From: Aurantiochytrium sp. KH105
Taxonomy: Eukaryota; Sar; Bigyra; Thraustochytrida; Thraustochytriidae
Reading direction: 5' to 3'
NCBI GenBank assembly: GCA_003116975.1
Contig: BGKB01000038.1
Coordinates: 310,001-374,000 of the forward strand
DNA: 64,000 nt
The notes below the pieces were generated by a model, which worked only from the letters and a program-made list of their open reading frames with translations, did no database searches and had not been told where the DNA came from. Position numbers and translations under genes: made by a program. How positions within the stretch are numbered: the stretch's first letter is position 1; each line of letters opens with the position of its first letter. Below, one piece after another: positions 37,810 to 48,327 of this stretch.

Positions 37810-38360
37810 CGCATGAGATACAGAGAGGAGCACGTATGTATGCATGTGTCTAGACTAGAGAATAGAAGCACCTTAAATTTTAAATTTGAACGAATGTGCC
37901 TTGTCAGAATTTATCGTTGATCTCATTTCCACGGCAACACACACAATATGCGCCATTGTCCAAATATGGTCGCTTTTTTGTGGTAAGTGTCAAGTCAGAA
38001 CAAGGAACCTCGAGCCTCCAAAACCATTAATTCGAAGGACTTTGGACGCCGACGAAAAGTGATTTTTTCTTGGTTGAAAAATGTAAATTGATTACTCACA
38101 CTCACGGCAAATGTCCCTTGCACTCATCTCGCACTGCAGATTTCCCTTGACATATTTCGGTCACGCCTGGTGCTTCTCTTTTACTTCCGAAAAAGAACCA
38201 AGACTCCTTTACTTGATCGATTGTCGCCCCCCTCGAAGAGACAAAGTTTGGAAGCAAGAGATAGTATCATCAAGACAACAACATGAAAGATCGAGACTAA
38301 TCTGTGACCGCACCAACATTAAGAGACCAGCCACATTGCAAGCTAGTCCGAAAGTGACAT

Positions 38361-40539
38361 TCAGGTGGAATTGGCTCCAATAGCAGACGCCGTCGCCTGG
38401 TCAGCGACGCTGCTGTCGTCCCCCTTAAAAGTTCCAATGTCTGACATGGAAGCCTTGGAAGAGCTCTTTTCTCTGTCATCTTGAGACATCGGTGACGAGT
38501 AGTGTACAGTGGGGGCAGCAGGGCCTTGGTCATTCGAATTTGTTGGCTTGCTCACAGCAGTAGCAGAATCTAAAGCGACCTGCTCATCGCGTCCTTCAGG
38601 AAATAATGTTGGCAGCTCTGTTCGGGGCGTAATACTCAGGCGGGTGCCTTCTGCCACTGCAAAAATGCCGGGTGCAGATGCGCGGGAATGATCCAAGTCG
38701 TCTTTGGAGGTTCCAGAGTTCTCACGAGACGCAAGAGAAGGGTCAGTCGATTCCCGCGTGCCGTCTTTGGAGGTCTCAGAGTTCTCACGAGGCGCAATAG
38801 AAGGATCAGTCGATTCCCGCGTGCCGTTTTTGGAGGTTTCAGAGTTCTCACGAGGCGCAATAGAAGGATCAGTTGTTTCCTGTATGTCGTCTTTGGAGAT
38901 TCCAGAATTCTCACGAGGCGCAAGACAAGGGTCAGTCGATTCCCGCGTGCTCGCTACGACCTTTGAGTCGCTTCCCGAGGTCGAGTCTGACAAAGCAGCG
39001 GAAGAGGTGTTCGTGGAAGAGACTGCTGCACTAGGTGGTGTAGCCGCGCCCTTATCATGCTGGTCAGAAGCCCCGGACGGCGCTGCGTCAGCATCAGTTG
39101 CGACCGAAGCGCTTTGCTTGACATTCTCGTCACGCGACCCAGAAGCTCCGGGCAGCGCTGCGTCAGTGTCAGAGGCCATCCAATTGCTCGAAACAGTTGA
39201 GGCTTGACGGGATGCATCGCAAGCACTTTTTGCTTCAGAAGCGACGGGAGCCTTCTGATCGACACTTTCGTAACCTGCCGTGACGGACGAGGAAAAAGCA
39301 ACAGAGCCATCCTTGATCATAGAGAATGGAGAGTTAGCGCTCGGCTTGTCAGCCCTGGCCGTCACTCCGGGCTCCTGATTGAGCGCAGTAACGGAAGTTG
39401 ATAGAGAGTCGACACTTTCGGCAGTTTTGTCCTGCGAATCAGACATAGAGTTGGATGCAGCAGTAGGTCCGTGCCCAGCTTCAGTACCAGTTGCTGTTGA
39501 TGTCTTGAGCGCTTGGTTCTTTTCAAGCGATGATGCACCGGGTCTCGCCTCCGCAACACGCAAAGGGGAAACTTCAGGTCGCAAGCTGGATGCGGTACCT
39601 ACGTCACGGCGCGATGCATCGACATGAGCGGAAGAGTTGTTCGGCATTGACGCGCGATTAAGAGAGGTGATAGATCGGTATCCCGCGAGCTGCGAGCTTC
39701 CCGAGGAAGCGCGAGGCTGGCCCAAAGCAGGGCTCCGCTCTCCCGGCACGCTCGATTGGACTTGCGTTGGTTGGAAAGAAGTACGTTCTTCGTTATTCGC
39801 TGGTATGAGGTTCTGCGTCGGCGAAGAGGTCTTACTGGGGTCGCGCGAAGATGAGGATGTCTCGCTCACAACGATCACGGCGTCATCATCATCATTGCCG
39901 TTAAAACCCAGAAACAGGTCGGAGGATGCGCGACGTTCTCGAGGCAAGTCCTGGTCTGTGCCACTGCCAAACACGAAAGGCGGCGACCGCGGTCTCGGTG
40001 GATGGCAGGAAGTACATCTGCAAGGGTCTCCTCCGCCCGAGACAATGCGAGACGAAGCATGGGATCGCCTTCTCTCCTGCAAGAGCGAGCCATCCGACAG
40101 GTGTCGAGAGAACGAGGGTGTTGGGCCCGCCTGAGATGCATGAGTCAGCGCCTGATGTGAGAGCGCCGTCGTAGGTGGGGACATCGCAACGTCGATGGGA
40201 TTGCGCTGGGATGGGAAGGAAGAACCGCTACTGGCTGAGCGAGGCCCGAGCTGCTGAGATGCTTCCCCTGAATATCGATGGGCAATTCCTCTGGGCGCCG
40301 AGTCTTCACGAGGTCGCTTGCCTGGCACATGATAGGGCCTGCTTGGAAAAGCGTCTACGTGTTGGCGCTTAGAAGTACTGGGTGCACCCGAGAGTGATTC
40401 TGACTGGGAACGAGCTTGAAGGAACGTAGGAGCCTGCGGCGCCTGCGCATGTACCGGTTGCGGCCGTTGGACATGGGTATACCTGACACTTCGATGGTCT
40501 TGGTGCGAAAGGCTGCTCTCAAGAGGAGGCTGTTGCTGT

Positions 40540-40574
<35 letters not shown>

Positions 40575-43500
40575 CATACGCGCACTCACCCCAGGCCGCT
40601 GTGCCACTGGTGCCTTTCTAATCGTGACATTAAATGTGCGGCATAAATGGTCAACGTGCCGTTTCAGCTCCGCATTATTCCTGGCGGCAAGAGTGAGGTT
40701 GCGCAGAAGTGCTTCCTTTTCATGCTGATGCTGTTCCACGAGCACCTTCTGAACTTTCTGCAGATGAGCAATAATCGTCTCATTCGAGCGTCGAACAATT
40801 GCGTCCTCGTATCCACGTGCTGCGTCTGCAAAGCCCTGGGAAGCGTAAAAATCCGAGATAACCATAATAGCCTTGCTTCGAAAAATTTCATTAGGAACCC
40901 CATCAATGAATCGCCGAAGACTCTTGCAGAGCTCTCGACATACCTCAAAACGAAGCCAAAGGTACGATTCTTCTTGAAACTGATTCACGGCAGCTTTGGT
41001 TGCCTCTCGCACGCGTCTATCATGCTCCTTTATGTCAATTACATTGGAAGAGCTTGTCGATTGCAATGGCGTGACCTGTTGCCTCACACCTTGAGCTGCA
41101 CCGGAGGCCAGTGTCGCGGGATGTCGTTCGCTACTTCGTTGGCTGCGAGCACTATTCCGCTGAGTAGTGCCTCTTACACGCGCACACAGTTCATCTCGCA
41201 GTCGTTTGCATGCATACTCCAGGTCTTTGACCTTGCGCTCGAGATTGCTAACCGTATTCTGGCTTGTTTTCTTATGCAGCTCGAAGTCAGACGAAAGATT
41301 CTGAAAAGAAAGTTTCAGGCGCTCCACTTTGCCCTCTGCTTCCTTACGTGCCTTAATGGCGAGGTTACACGTCCTCTTGATCGACGTCACACGTGCAATC
41401 AGAGACTTGCGGTCACCAGCATCATTTGCGCGAGCCACATTCGTCAAGGGCATCAACACCCTCGTCAGTTTTGCGTCGAGACTGACGATTCCTTGCTGAA
41501 ATGAAAGCCATCTTGACAATTGGCGTTTGAACAATTCGATCTTTTCTTCCTTGGGCCACTTTGCAATCTCATCTTGAACAATTTCCAAACGAGCTACTGA
41601 CTCTTTCAGGTCGAGAATCTTCGCGTCCAGGGCTTTCATTTCTGCCAACAACGACTCTGCAAGACTATCCTTTGACGGTAATTCCTTGACGCCCGCAATG
41701 ACTCCTTCCGCCTCAGCCGAGGGTGCTACTGTAGGAGGTTCCAATGTTGCGACTCCATTTTGCTCCGGTGACTCGTCCTGGTCTTCCAAAACAGCCGCAG
41801 ACAGCTCCTGCAAAATGAATTGGAAATCGTGAGCGTGCGTATTCCACACAACTTTTACCGCCTTGCAGGTTTCATTTTCAGCCGGCAGTTCCATCTGCAA
41901 GCGCCTCAAGACCTTGGCAACCTCGATAAAATTGTGTCGCCATTCTTCCAGATGCTCAGCATCCATCGTACGATACTCCGTATCGGTGTTCTGCTCCATC
42001 GTTGGACTAGCCCGATCCGCCTGCTCCATGTGCTCGGATCCATCGCTTGATGTCTGATCCGCTTTCTGACCCTCCATGGGTCCTTCCTTTGGTTTCTGAT
42101 TCATGGATCCATCGCTTGATGTCTGATCCGCTTCCTGACCCTCCATGGATCCTTCCTTTGGTTTCTGATTCATGGATCCATCGCTTGATGTCTGATCCGA
42201 ATCCCGACCAATGGGTTCTGTTTTGGCTATCTTGTTCTTGAATCCATCGCTCGATGTCCGATCCGTATTCTGACCAATAGTTCCATCCTTTGGTTTCTGA
42301 ACCTTGGATCCATCACTTGATGTCTGATTCTCGTGCGTGTCTTTTCCATTGACTCTGACACGCGATAGCTCTGTTGAAGGCACTTGCTCAGAAGTATTCT
42401 TCGTCGTCGTCAAAGACGTATTCGTCGTCTTCGTCAAAGTACTTTCCATTTTAGCTTGGAGCGCTCTGGTGGCCTCTGCAGCTTGCCGCTTGTAGTCGTC
42501 TTTTTTCTCTTTGAGACTGTTGACGGCGCGCGCATGCAATACCTTGCAGCTCTCTAGTTCGGCTATTTTCCGACACAGAGCTTCCTTGGCGGACTGGGCC
42601 TCAGCTTTGGCCTTGTTGAGGGCGGAATCTTGAGCACCCTGATTACGCTTGTCCTGGCCCTCCTTGACCATGAGCCTCCTTTTCGCATCTTGCGCTGCGC
42701 GACTTTTCTCCTTCACGTCCGCCTCGAGATTCGTAATGAGCTCGGCCGATTTCCGTAGTTTGTCCTTGAGCTGTCTCGTTTCCTGCTCGACTGTGGCCTG
42801 GAGCGCCTTTGTTTCGTTCTTGGACTTGACGATCTCAGCGTCCCTTTCCTTGAGTTGAGACTCGAGAGAGTCGACCTGATTCTTTGTTTCGTCGTGGACG
42901 GCTCTAAGATCGGCCAGCTCTTGTTCGCTCTCGCTCAAGCGGAATTCGAGCTCGTTCGCATTCGCGAGCTGTTTACCAAGCTCGACGCACTCTCTTCGAA
43001 GGCGCTTCACTTCGTCCTTTAGCTCCTGCCTCGAAAAAGTATGTTTGCCGCTTCCGTCCGCGGTACGCCGTGGACTCCGGCCGATCGCGTGTGCGGTAGT
43101 ACCTCTGCCGCGAATAGGCCCAGATTGAGGAGAGTGGCTCGTTGACGGCGAGCTTTCTCGAGGCGAGGCGCTCTCTTTCGACTCGTTGAGGGAGTTCGAC
43201 TTTTGGCTCCTCTGCGGTGTATAGACGCGGATTTCTCCGGCCAGGCCGATTTTGCCTTCAGCCTCTGCTCCACGAACACAGCGCCTCAACTTGCACTCGT
43301 TCAGGCGGTGAGGCGACCTGCTCTTTTCAAGAATTCCATTGATTACCTCGCGCATATCGTCTTTGTCCCGGGTCTCATGAAGTGCAGCGGTGACAAAGTC
43401 GCGCACTCGTGTCTGCTCTCTCCGCAGCGGAGAATCCAGATCTCTGGCTGCATACACGCGAACGCGACCATTCTTGCCACACTTGAAGACGAGGTCACAG

Positions 43501-43739
43501 ATTTCGCCAGGCTCTCCGCTGGCGCTGACGCACTCGGAAATGAAGTGGCAAATGTGCTTCCAGTGCTGCAGGCGCTCCAGCTGCTCGGCTCGCGCCGTCT
43601 GCGCCGTCTGCGCTGTCTGCGCGGCCTCCTCCTCCTGCTGCTGCTGCTGCTCTCCTCGTTGCTGGTGCTGTTGCTGGGCGCTCTTGCGCTCTTGGTGCTC
43701 GCGGGGCATGCCGCCGCCGCCAGGAACACCGCCGCGCAT
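38361..43739 (-). CDS. 1792-residue coiled-coil protein with N-terminal head domain
   Basis: A single 5.4-kb frame starts at ATG 43739. After a Gln-rich leader, residues about 53-177 form a head: helix ERLQHWKHICHFISECV, beta hairpin CDLVFKCG/RVRVYAAR, helix REQTRVRDFVTAAL, helix DDMREVINGILEK and a final beta pair (CKLRRC/GEIRVYTP). A basic Ser-rich linker precedes coiled coil at about 235-430. A 23-residue repeat (QTSSDGSMNQKPKEG...) spans about 470-565. More coiled coil follows to about residue 900, then a poly-Gln run. The last 700 residues are Ser/Thr-rich and disordered, with a 21-residue repeat (STDPSIAPRENSETSKDGT). No known family was recognised. The head is shared with the 897-residue protein upstream. 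Likely a scaffold; function unknown. Confidence 0.75.
38695..38950. repeat. 63-bp coding minisatellite
   Basis: Four to five copies of a 63-base unit lie inside the 1792-residue gene, encoding the 21-residue repeat with core DPSIAPRENSETSK. Copies differ at few positions, mostly in frame-preserving changes. Confidence 0.85.
42040..42330. repeat. 69-bp coding minisatellite
   Basis: Four to five copies of a unit of about 69 bases encode QTSSDGS-x-NQKPKEG with variable spacers in the 1792-residue protein. Two adjacent copies are nearly identical and others have drifted. Confidence 0.85.
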
Positions 43740-44624
43740 GATTCACGACGGTGAAAGAGTCTGCGAGCACGTGCACGCGCGCGCCGCCACCGCTCAGTCG
43801 CTTGCTCGCGCGCCCTCGCAGCCTCGCCCGCGCCGAGAGCGGCGCCGACGGATCTGCGGTGGCGGCTGGCGAATGGTTAGGCAGACGGATCGACGGTGGA
43901 TGGACGGCCAGGAATGGACGGACGCCCGTTGGGTCTCGCGCAAGCACGCAGGCACGCACGGCACGCACGCACGGCGAGCAGGTCGGTCTCCGCGCGCCTC
44001 GCCTCCTCGCGCTCGCCGCCACGGCGCGGCCTTTCGTCGGGCTGCCCGAGATCCGCCCGTCCTGTGAGCTCGTGCTTTTTCTTCTCTGCGGACTTCGATG
44101 CCTCCGAGGCCACGACACGCCACGCCTCACTCGTTGATTCGCGTGCTCGCGTGCTCGCGTGCTCGCTTGCTCGCGCGCACGCGCGCGCGCACGCACGTCC
44201 AGTCGCAGCAGCGCCGCCGCGCGCGCACACGCCCAGCCAGGAAGGAGGAGCACACGCCGCCTTCTGCTAATTCGGGTTCTGCCCCCGAAGACGTCTTGCC
44301 TCCGAAGACATCCCATTTCTTTCCCGACCATTACCATTGACCTCTTTTGTAAGTTGTTCTCGCGGCGCTCTCGCGGCGCTCTCGCGGCGCTCTCGCGGCG
44401 CTCTCGCGGCGCTCTCGCTCACTCGGACTGGCGGAGTGCGACTTTTGAGAATTTCGAGAGCGCCAGTAGGTAGTACAAGTTGGTGATGTTGAGAGCATTC
44501 ACTCTCCATTCAGAGCAAACTCCGAAGTTGTTGTCGAGAAGCAGGAGGGAAGAGGAAGACGGAGAGATCGTCGGATAACCTCTTGTTAGTAGAGTGTGCA
44601 TCACCGCCTTCATTTACTTATATA
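43740..44624. other. Upstream region of the 1792-residue gene
   Basis: A GC-rich non-coding stretch of about 0.9 kb lies between two minus-strand genes. It holds the promoter of the large coiled-coil gene and the 3' flank of the GPR180-like gene. An 11-bp tandem repeat is present at 44359-44417. Confidence 0.45.
44359..44417. repeat. 11-bp tandem repeat (CGCGGCGCTCT)
   Basis: About five perfect tandem copies of CGCGGCGCTCT. The unit is 11 bases, so it is not a codon repeat. It lies about 240 bases past the GPR180-like stop codon (44625) on the minus strand. Confidence 0.85.
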
Positions 44625-46337
44625 TTAGAGTTGCACTTCAATCTCCTCCTCGCCGACATCCTCGAAGGAATCCGTCTCGAGAAAAGGAGCATCTTCATCT
44701 TCATCCTCCCGTCCAGCGTCACTAAATGATCGAGTACTGAAATTCTTGTCACTGCCGGGGAAGCCTGCGCTGCCTGCCCGCACCCACGGATCATGAGTTG
44801 CGTCAAAGTCCGACTTTCCTTCTCGACGCGCAGCCGCGCGCGTCGAATGCAAAGTAGCAAGCTGGCGGGGTCGGAAAATGTACACGAGTCCAGCAGTGAC
44901 AAGGGTCTGACAAAACATTGTAGTTGCGAACACGCAATCAGCCCGACTCCAGATTGCAACGGTCGCGGAAAGAATTGCGCCAAAGAAATTTTGCGCCACA
45001 AAGAGCAAGATACTGGCGATCACAACACGCATGGACCGCTTGCGCGCCCATGTCTGCGCAACGATGTCGGCTCGCTGCCGGCTGGTTTTGGACACCAGAG
45101 CTTCTTGATTCATGCACAACAACACAGAACTCACCAAGGCATACGAGAGAATTCCTGTCTCCACGACGAGAATAAAGACCCATACGAAGCCGTAATACTG
45201 ATTGGTGAAATTGGGCGTTGTTCGATATGCAAGAACCATGAGCGTTGCGAGGACATAAAAGACATTGAGAAACCACATGGCGCCCGCCAAAGACTCGCTT
45301 GCATGCAATTTTGGCGACAGAATCATCCAGCCATTTCCAGCAAGCACCAAGATGCAGATGGTCGCCATCCGAACAGCCTCATCCAGAAGAAGACTGAGCA
45401 GCCGTAACAAGCTCACACTGTCGATGCGTTCGATACCGTCCGAGGCAAAGGCCGCCAATTCTATCAAACTCATCAAGAGCGCTGCCAGCTCGGCACAAAC
45501 GATCCCAGCCACCATGAGAAATGGTAAAAGCGCAGGTTTGGCACTCTCGCTACTCCCGCCTGCTCGTCGTTTTCGCTGCCAGTAGACAAAGTCCGTGGTG
45601 AGTACCGCAACAAAGCCCAGGAAGAAAATGGCAAACAGAATCGTCAAAGGCAGAAGCTGAACTTCATCCGCGGGAAACTCGGACGTGAGACCGGCCGCCC
45701 TTCCAAGGCTGACAATATGCAGGTCGACTTCAACGCGGCCTACTTGTTCTCTCTTGACGAGGGAGTGGCCCAGGTGGTGGTGGTAGCGAAGGTGAGCAGC
45801 ATGCGTGCGCGCAGAGACATATTTGCGGTATCGCGCAGCGTCGTAAAGTTGACGGTGGCCCGATGCTGCCATTGTTTTTGGACCAGCTTGGAGCAACTGT
45901 CGGCTGCGTCGTCGAAACCGCACGCAACGCGCGACGGCAATCCTCCACACGCTTGGTCGGTCTTTCGCTTCAAGTGATTGTTGTATGTGGTTAATCACAT
46001 TGCCGCCCTGAAGATGTTGCACAGCGCGCGCATAACCGAATGGCCCCGTTCTCGTTGCTTGCTTGCATGTTGCACGACGATTCCCTTCTAGTGCTGGATA
46101 TGACGTATCTGTGTCGTCAAAAAAGATTAAAATTGAGTCGTGCAGGACCTTGATTGTGCCTTCGACAAGACCTCCGTCAAGGTCTTGGCCCGACGTTGCA
46201 TCCAGAGCATACTGCACAAGGACCTGAAAGTCCCCACGAACAAGCACATCACCTTGAAACCGCACAGCGCTAGCGCTCGCCACCGCGAGCGCCGCAACGA
46301 GGGCTCGGACGAACCAGCGCACGGCCATGTCCACCAT
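44625..46337 (-). CDS. Seven-TM GPR180/TMEM145-like (GpcrRhopsn4) protein
   Basis: The 570-residue protein begins at ATG 46337 with a signal-peptide-like segment (VRALVAALAVASASA). A luminal or extracellular domain of about 200 residues ends in SEFPADEVQLLPL, close to the conserved EFxADExGLLPL that precedes TM1 in the GPR180/TMEM145 family. Seven hydrophobic segments follow between about residues 226 and 480. The tail is acidic and cytoplasmic (GREDEDEDAPFLE, EDVGEEEIEVQL). Family members combine a GOLD-like domain with a rhodopsin-type 7TM bundle; their role is poorly known and may be trafficking rather than classical signalling. The middle of the luminal part (about residues 130-190) is Arg/His-rich and atypical, so a local indel cannot be excluded. 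Confidence 0.7.
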   Translation of the reverse strand: MVDMAVRWFVRALVAALAVASASAVRFQGDVLVRGDFQVLVQYALDATSGQDLDGGLVEGTIKVLHDSILIFFDDTDTSYPALEGNRRATCKQATRTGPFGYARAVQHLQGGNVINHIQQSLEAKDRPSVWRIAVARCVRFRRRSRQLLQAGPKTMAASGHRQLYDAARYRKYVSARTHAAHLRYHHHLGHSLVKREQVGRVEVDLHIVSLGRAAGLTSEFPADEVQLLPLTILFAIFFLGFVAVLTTDFVYWQRKRRAGGSSESAKPALLPFLMVAGIVCAELAALLMSLIELAAFASDGIERIDSVSLLRLLSLLLDEAVRMATICILVLAGNGWMILSPKLHASESLAGAMWFLNVFYVLATLMVLAYRTTPNFTNQYYGFVWVFILVVETGILSYALVSSVLLCMNQEALVSKTSRQRADIVAQTWARKRSMRVVIASILLFVAQNFFGAILSATVAIWSRADCVFATTMFCQTLVTAGLVYIFRPRQLATLHSTRAAARREGKSDFDATHDPWVRAGSAGFPGSDKNFSTRSFSDAGREDEDEDAPFLETDSFEDVGEEEIEVQL

Positions 46338-46746
46338 GGTCCTCGACCTTGGTTCGTGGTCACTTTTTGCTCGCGAGCTTCGCCCCCCGCCTCAGCAGCA
46401 GGCGGCGAATCGCCTTGGCAGCGTGACAGGGACGCAGGCTCGCTTCTACGCTCACCCGCGCTCTCAAGGGCTTGGACGCCGGCGAGCGATTGGACCCCAA
46501 GGCGCTCGCGTACAGGCCAGCCTTGTGAGTTTGATGATCTCTTCAACACGTCGAGCGCACAAGTAAAGTCAAAGAACTTGCCACAACAAACATGTGGTAG
46601 TATACATGGCCCGGCCGGCCAGCCGTGGCAAGTGAGTTGGACGAATATATACTTTTCCTTCCACATGGTTTAGACGATCTAAAGTACTACTGTGTCTATT
46701 TCATGGTCCTTGATGGAGGGAGGAGAGAATAAAGCTTGGGCTGGGC
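46338..46746. other. Spacer between GPR180-like and small membrane protein genes
   Basis: Both flanking genes are on the minus strand. This is the promoter side of the GPR180-like gene and the 3' flank of the small protein gene. No feature beyond weak ORFs was found. Confidence 0.4.
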
Positions 46747-47061
46747 CTAATTCAGGATGACCTTGCGCCCCTCAGGACTCTTCCAGACCTCACGCTGGTC
46801 CACCGGGCAACAAATCACGCACGGACAACCAATGAGGCACACTACAACACTGAGAATGCCACAGTAGCGCTCGTTATCGTAAATGCCTCCTTGCTGGCGC
46901 TCGGGAGGGACGCCCCGCATTGTCAAACGAGGATCTGCCATGGTTTGGACTTGCGGTGCTTGCTGTTGCTGGGCTGGAGGACTGTATGACAAATTATCCT
47001 GAGGAACTGGCTGGGCGTACACGGCCTTGGGCATTTGCTGCTGCGGCTGCTGCGGAGACAT
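46747..47061 (-). CDS. Small Cys-rich membrane protein, tandem paralogue A
   Basis: The 104-residue protein has a Pro/Gln-rich N-terminal half and a conserved C-terminal half. It reads DPRLTMRGVPPERQQGGIYDNERYCG, then a hydrophobic Cys-rich segment (SVVVCLIGCPCVICCPVD), then REVWKSPEGRKVIL. The second half closely matches the gene at 47965-48327. The ERYxGxxS...CxPxDxREV pattern resembles small membrane proteins I associate with stramenopiles; no function is known to me. One short membrane-inserted hairpin or palmitoylated segment is likely. It starts at ATG 47061. Confidence 0.7.
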   Translation of the reverse strand: MSPQQPQQQMPKAVYAQPVPQDNLSYSPPAQQQQAPQVQTMADPRLTMRGVPPERQQGGIYDNERYCGILSVVVCLIGCPCVICCPVDQREVWKSPEGRKVILN

Positions 47062-47964
47062 GCTTGCTTTTGTTTTCGATGTGTTGACTTTTTTCGTTCT
47101 TGACTTTGTGCGCGCTTTGGTCGCTCTTTTTCGCTCTTTTCACTGCTTTTGCTTTTTCTTGCTCTGGCTGTTTCTGTTGCAGGTTTGCTTTGGTTGCACC
47201 GCGACCTGTTTGGCCTGGCCTCGTGAATCTTCGACGCGTCCCTGTCCCGATGCGATCGGTCACTCACGATGTTCAGCGAGCGCCCGCTCTTTCTTCACCA
47301 CCGGGGGGGGGGGTAATGAAGAACTCTTACAAGTAAAACCCAATTTTAGGTCGTATTGCAAACTGGACCGGGTGCAGATCCGTGCTGCTATGATACACCC
47401 CACAGAGCAAAGTCCAATCAGCAACCGAATCGGTGCTCCGGTTCAGTGTTGGGGGACTTCGAAACAGCCAGATGAAGAAGACACGCGTACGCGAGAGCTG
47501 CCTGCAGCGGGCCAGCCAGGTCTTTTTCCGCATGCGCGTGGTTTCGGCGACGCTTCACGATTTGTTCGAAACCTCATTTCAACAAGCCAGCCAAGTGACA
47601 ACGGCCTATAATTCGATGGAGTGCTAGAACTTCGCGGACGACGTCGTCGCAGTTGAGAGCAGTGGTCGCGCGCGTCTTTCGTCAAATTTGTGTGCACAAC
47701 AGTAGGTCGGAGGCTCTGCGAGACATTAATATTATAAGAGGCGAGCACCGATAATTATGCAGACTTTTACACACAAAAGGAATATTATTTACAACCTTTT
47801 GCAAACAAAAGCAAGCTTCGAAGATAAGGAAGGAAAGAACAGGATGATCCCGCATCTATTTTGCATGAGATCTTCGCATGACAAGGTCCTTCCTACTCTC
47901 TTTAATTCTTCTCCAAAGTCCAAGGCCAAACATGATTGACTAAAAAGTGCAAGCTAATGGTTTT
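47062..47964. other. Spacer between the two small membrane protein genes
   Basis: A 0.9-kb non-coding stretch with an 11-base G run (47303-47313). It carries the promoter of paralogue A and the 3' flank of paralogue B. No supported ORF. Confidence 0.45.
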
Positions 47965-48327
47965 TTACATAGTGGTTGACAGGATGATTTTACGGCCATC
48001 GGGGCCTTTCCAGACCTCGCGCTCGTCGATGGGGACGCAAACAACACACCAAATGCCAAGAAGACAAACGACGAGACTTATTGGCCCCAAATAACGCTCT
48101 TCCTCATAGTAGCCCTTTTCTTGGAGATCAGCCGGGACGCCGCGCATTGTCAGACGTGGGTCGCCTCCGAATCGCTGAGGCGCTGCTACGGGCGTTGGAG
48201 CTGCGCTTGCGTACGCAGGTGCTGAGGGTGCGCGATGCTGTGGCTGCGAGGGATCTACTGGCGTTGCCATGACAACGGGTTCCTCCGGCCGTTCGACCAT
48301 GCGCATTTTCTCCATTTCCGTCGACAT
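47965..48327 (-). CDS. Small Cys-rich membrane protein, tandem paralogue B
   Basis: The 120-residue protein starts at ATG 48327. A Pro/Ala-rich N-terminal half precedes the conserved block DPRLTMRGVPADLQEKGYYEEERYLG, a hydrophobic segment (SLVVCLLGIWCVVCVPID) and REVWKGPDGRKIILS. It is paralogous to the gene 0.9 kb away in the same orientation. It keeps the family's Cys and CxPxDxREVWK positions but loses some of the extra Cys seen in paralogue A (GCPCVICC). Function unknown; location probably a membrane. Confidence 0.7.
   Translation of the reverse strand: MSTEMEKMRMVERPEEPVVMATPVDPSQPQHRAPSAPAYASAAPTPVAAPQRFGGDPRLTMRGVPADLQEKGYYEEERYLGPISLVVCLLGIWCVVCVPIDEREVWKGPDGRKIILSTTM

Larger units (their letters stand above)
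30578..38360. other. 7.8-kb gene-poor block with microsatellites and coding relics
   Basis: This interval has no intact gene that I can name. It contains two TTGC arrays, three poly(G)/(C) runs of 12-19 bases and a GGA array at 33329-33364. Several short stretches read like degenerate protein-coding sequence: an F-box-like ORF, a DNA polymerase B motif, and unassigned fragments near 33.4-33.7, 34.3-34.5, 35.2 and 37.6 kb. The mixture of frames and early stops suggests decayed genes or remnants of an insertion rather than active genes. Promoters of the two flanking genes must also be present: the 897-residue gene on the left, whose 5' end faces in, and the 3' flank of the 1792-residue gene on the right. 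Confidence 0.5.
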
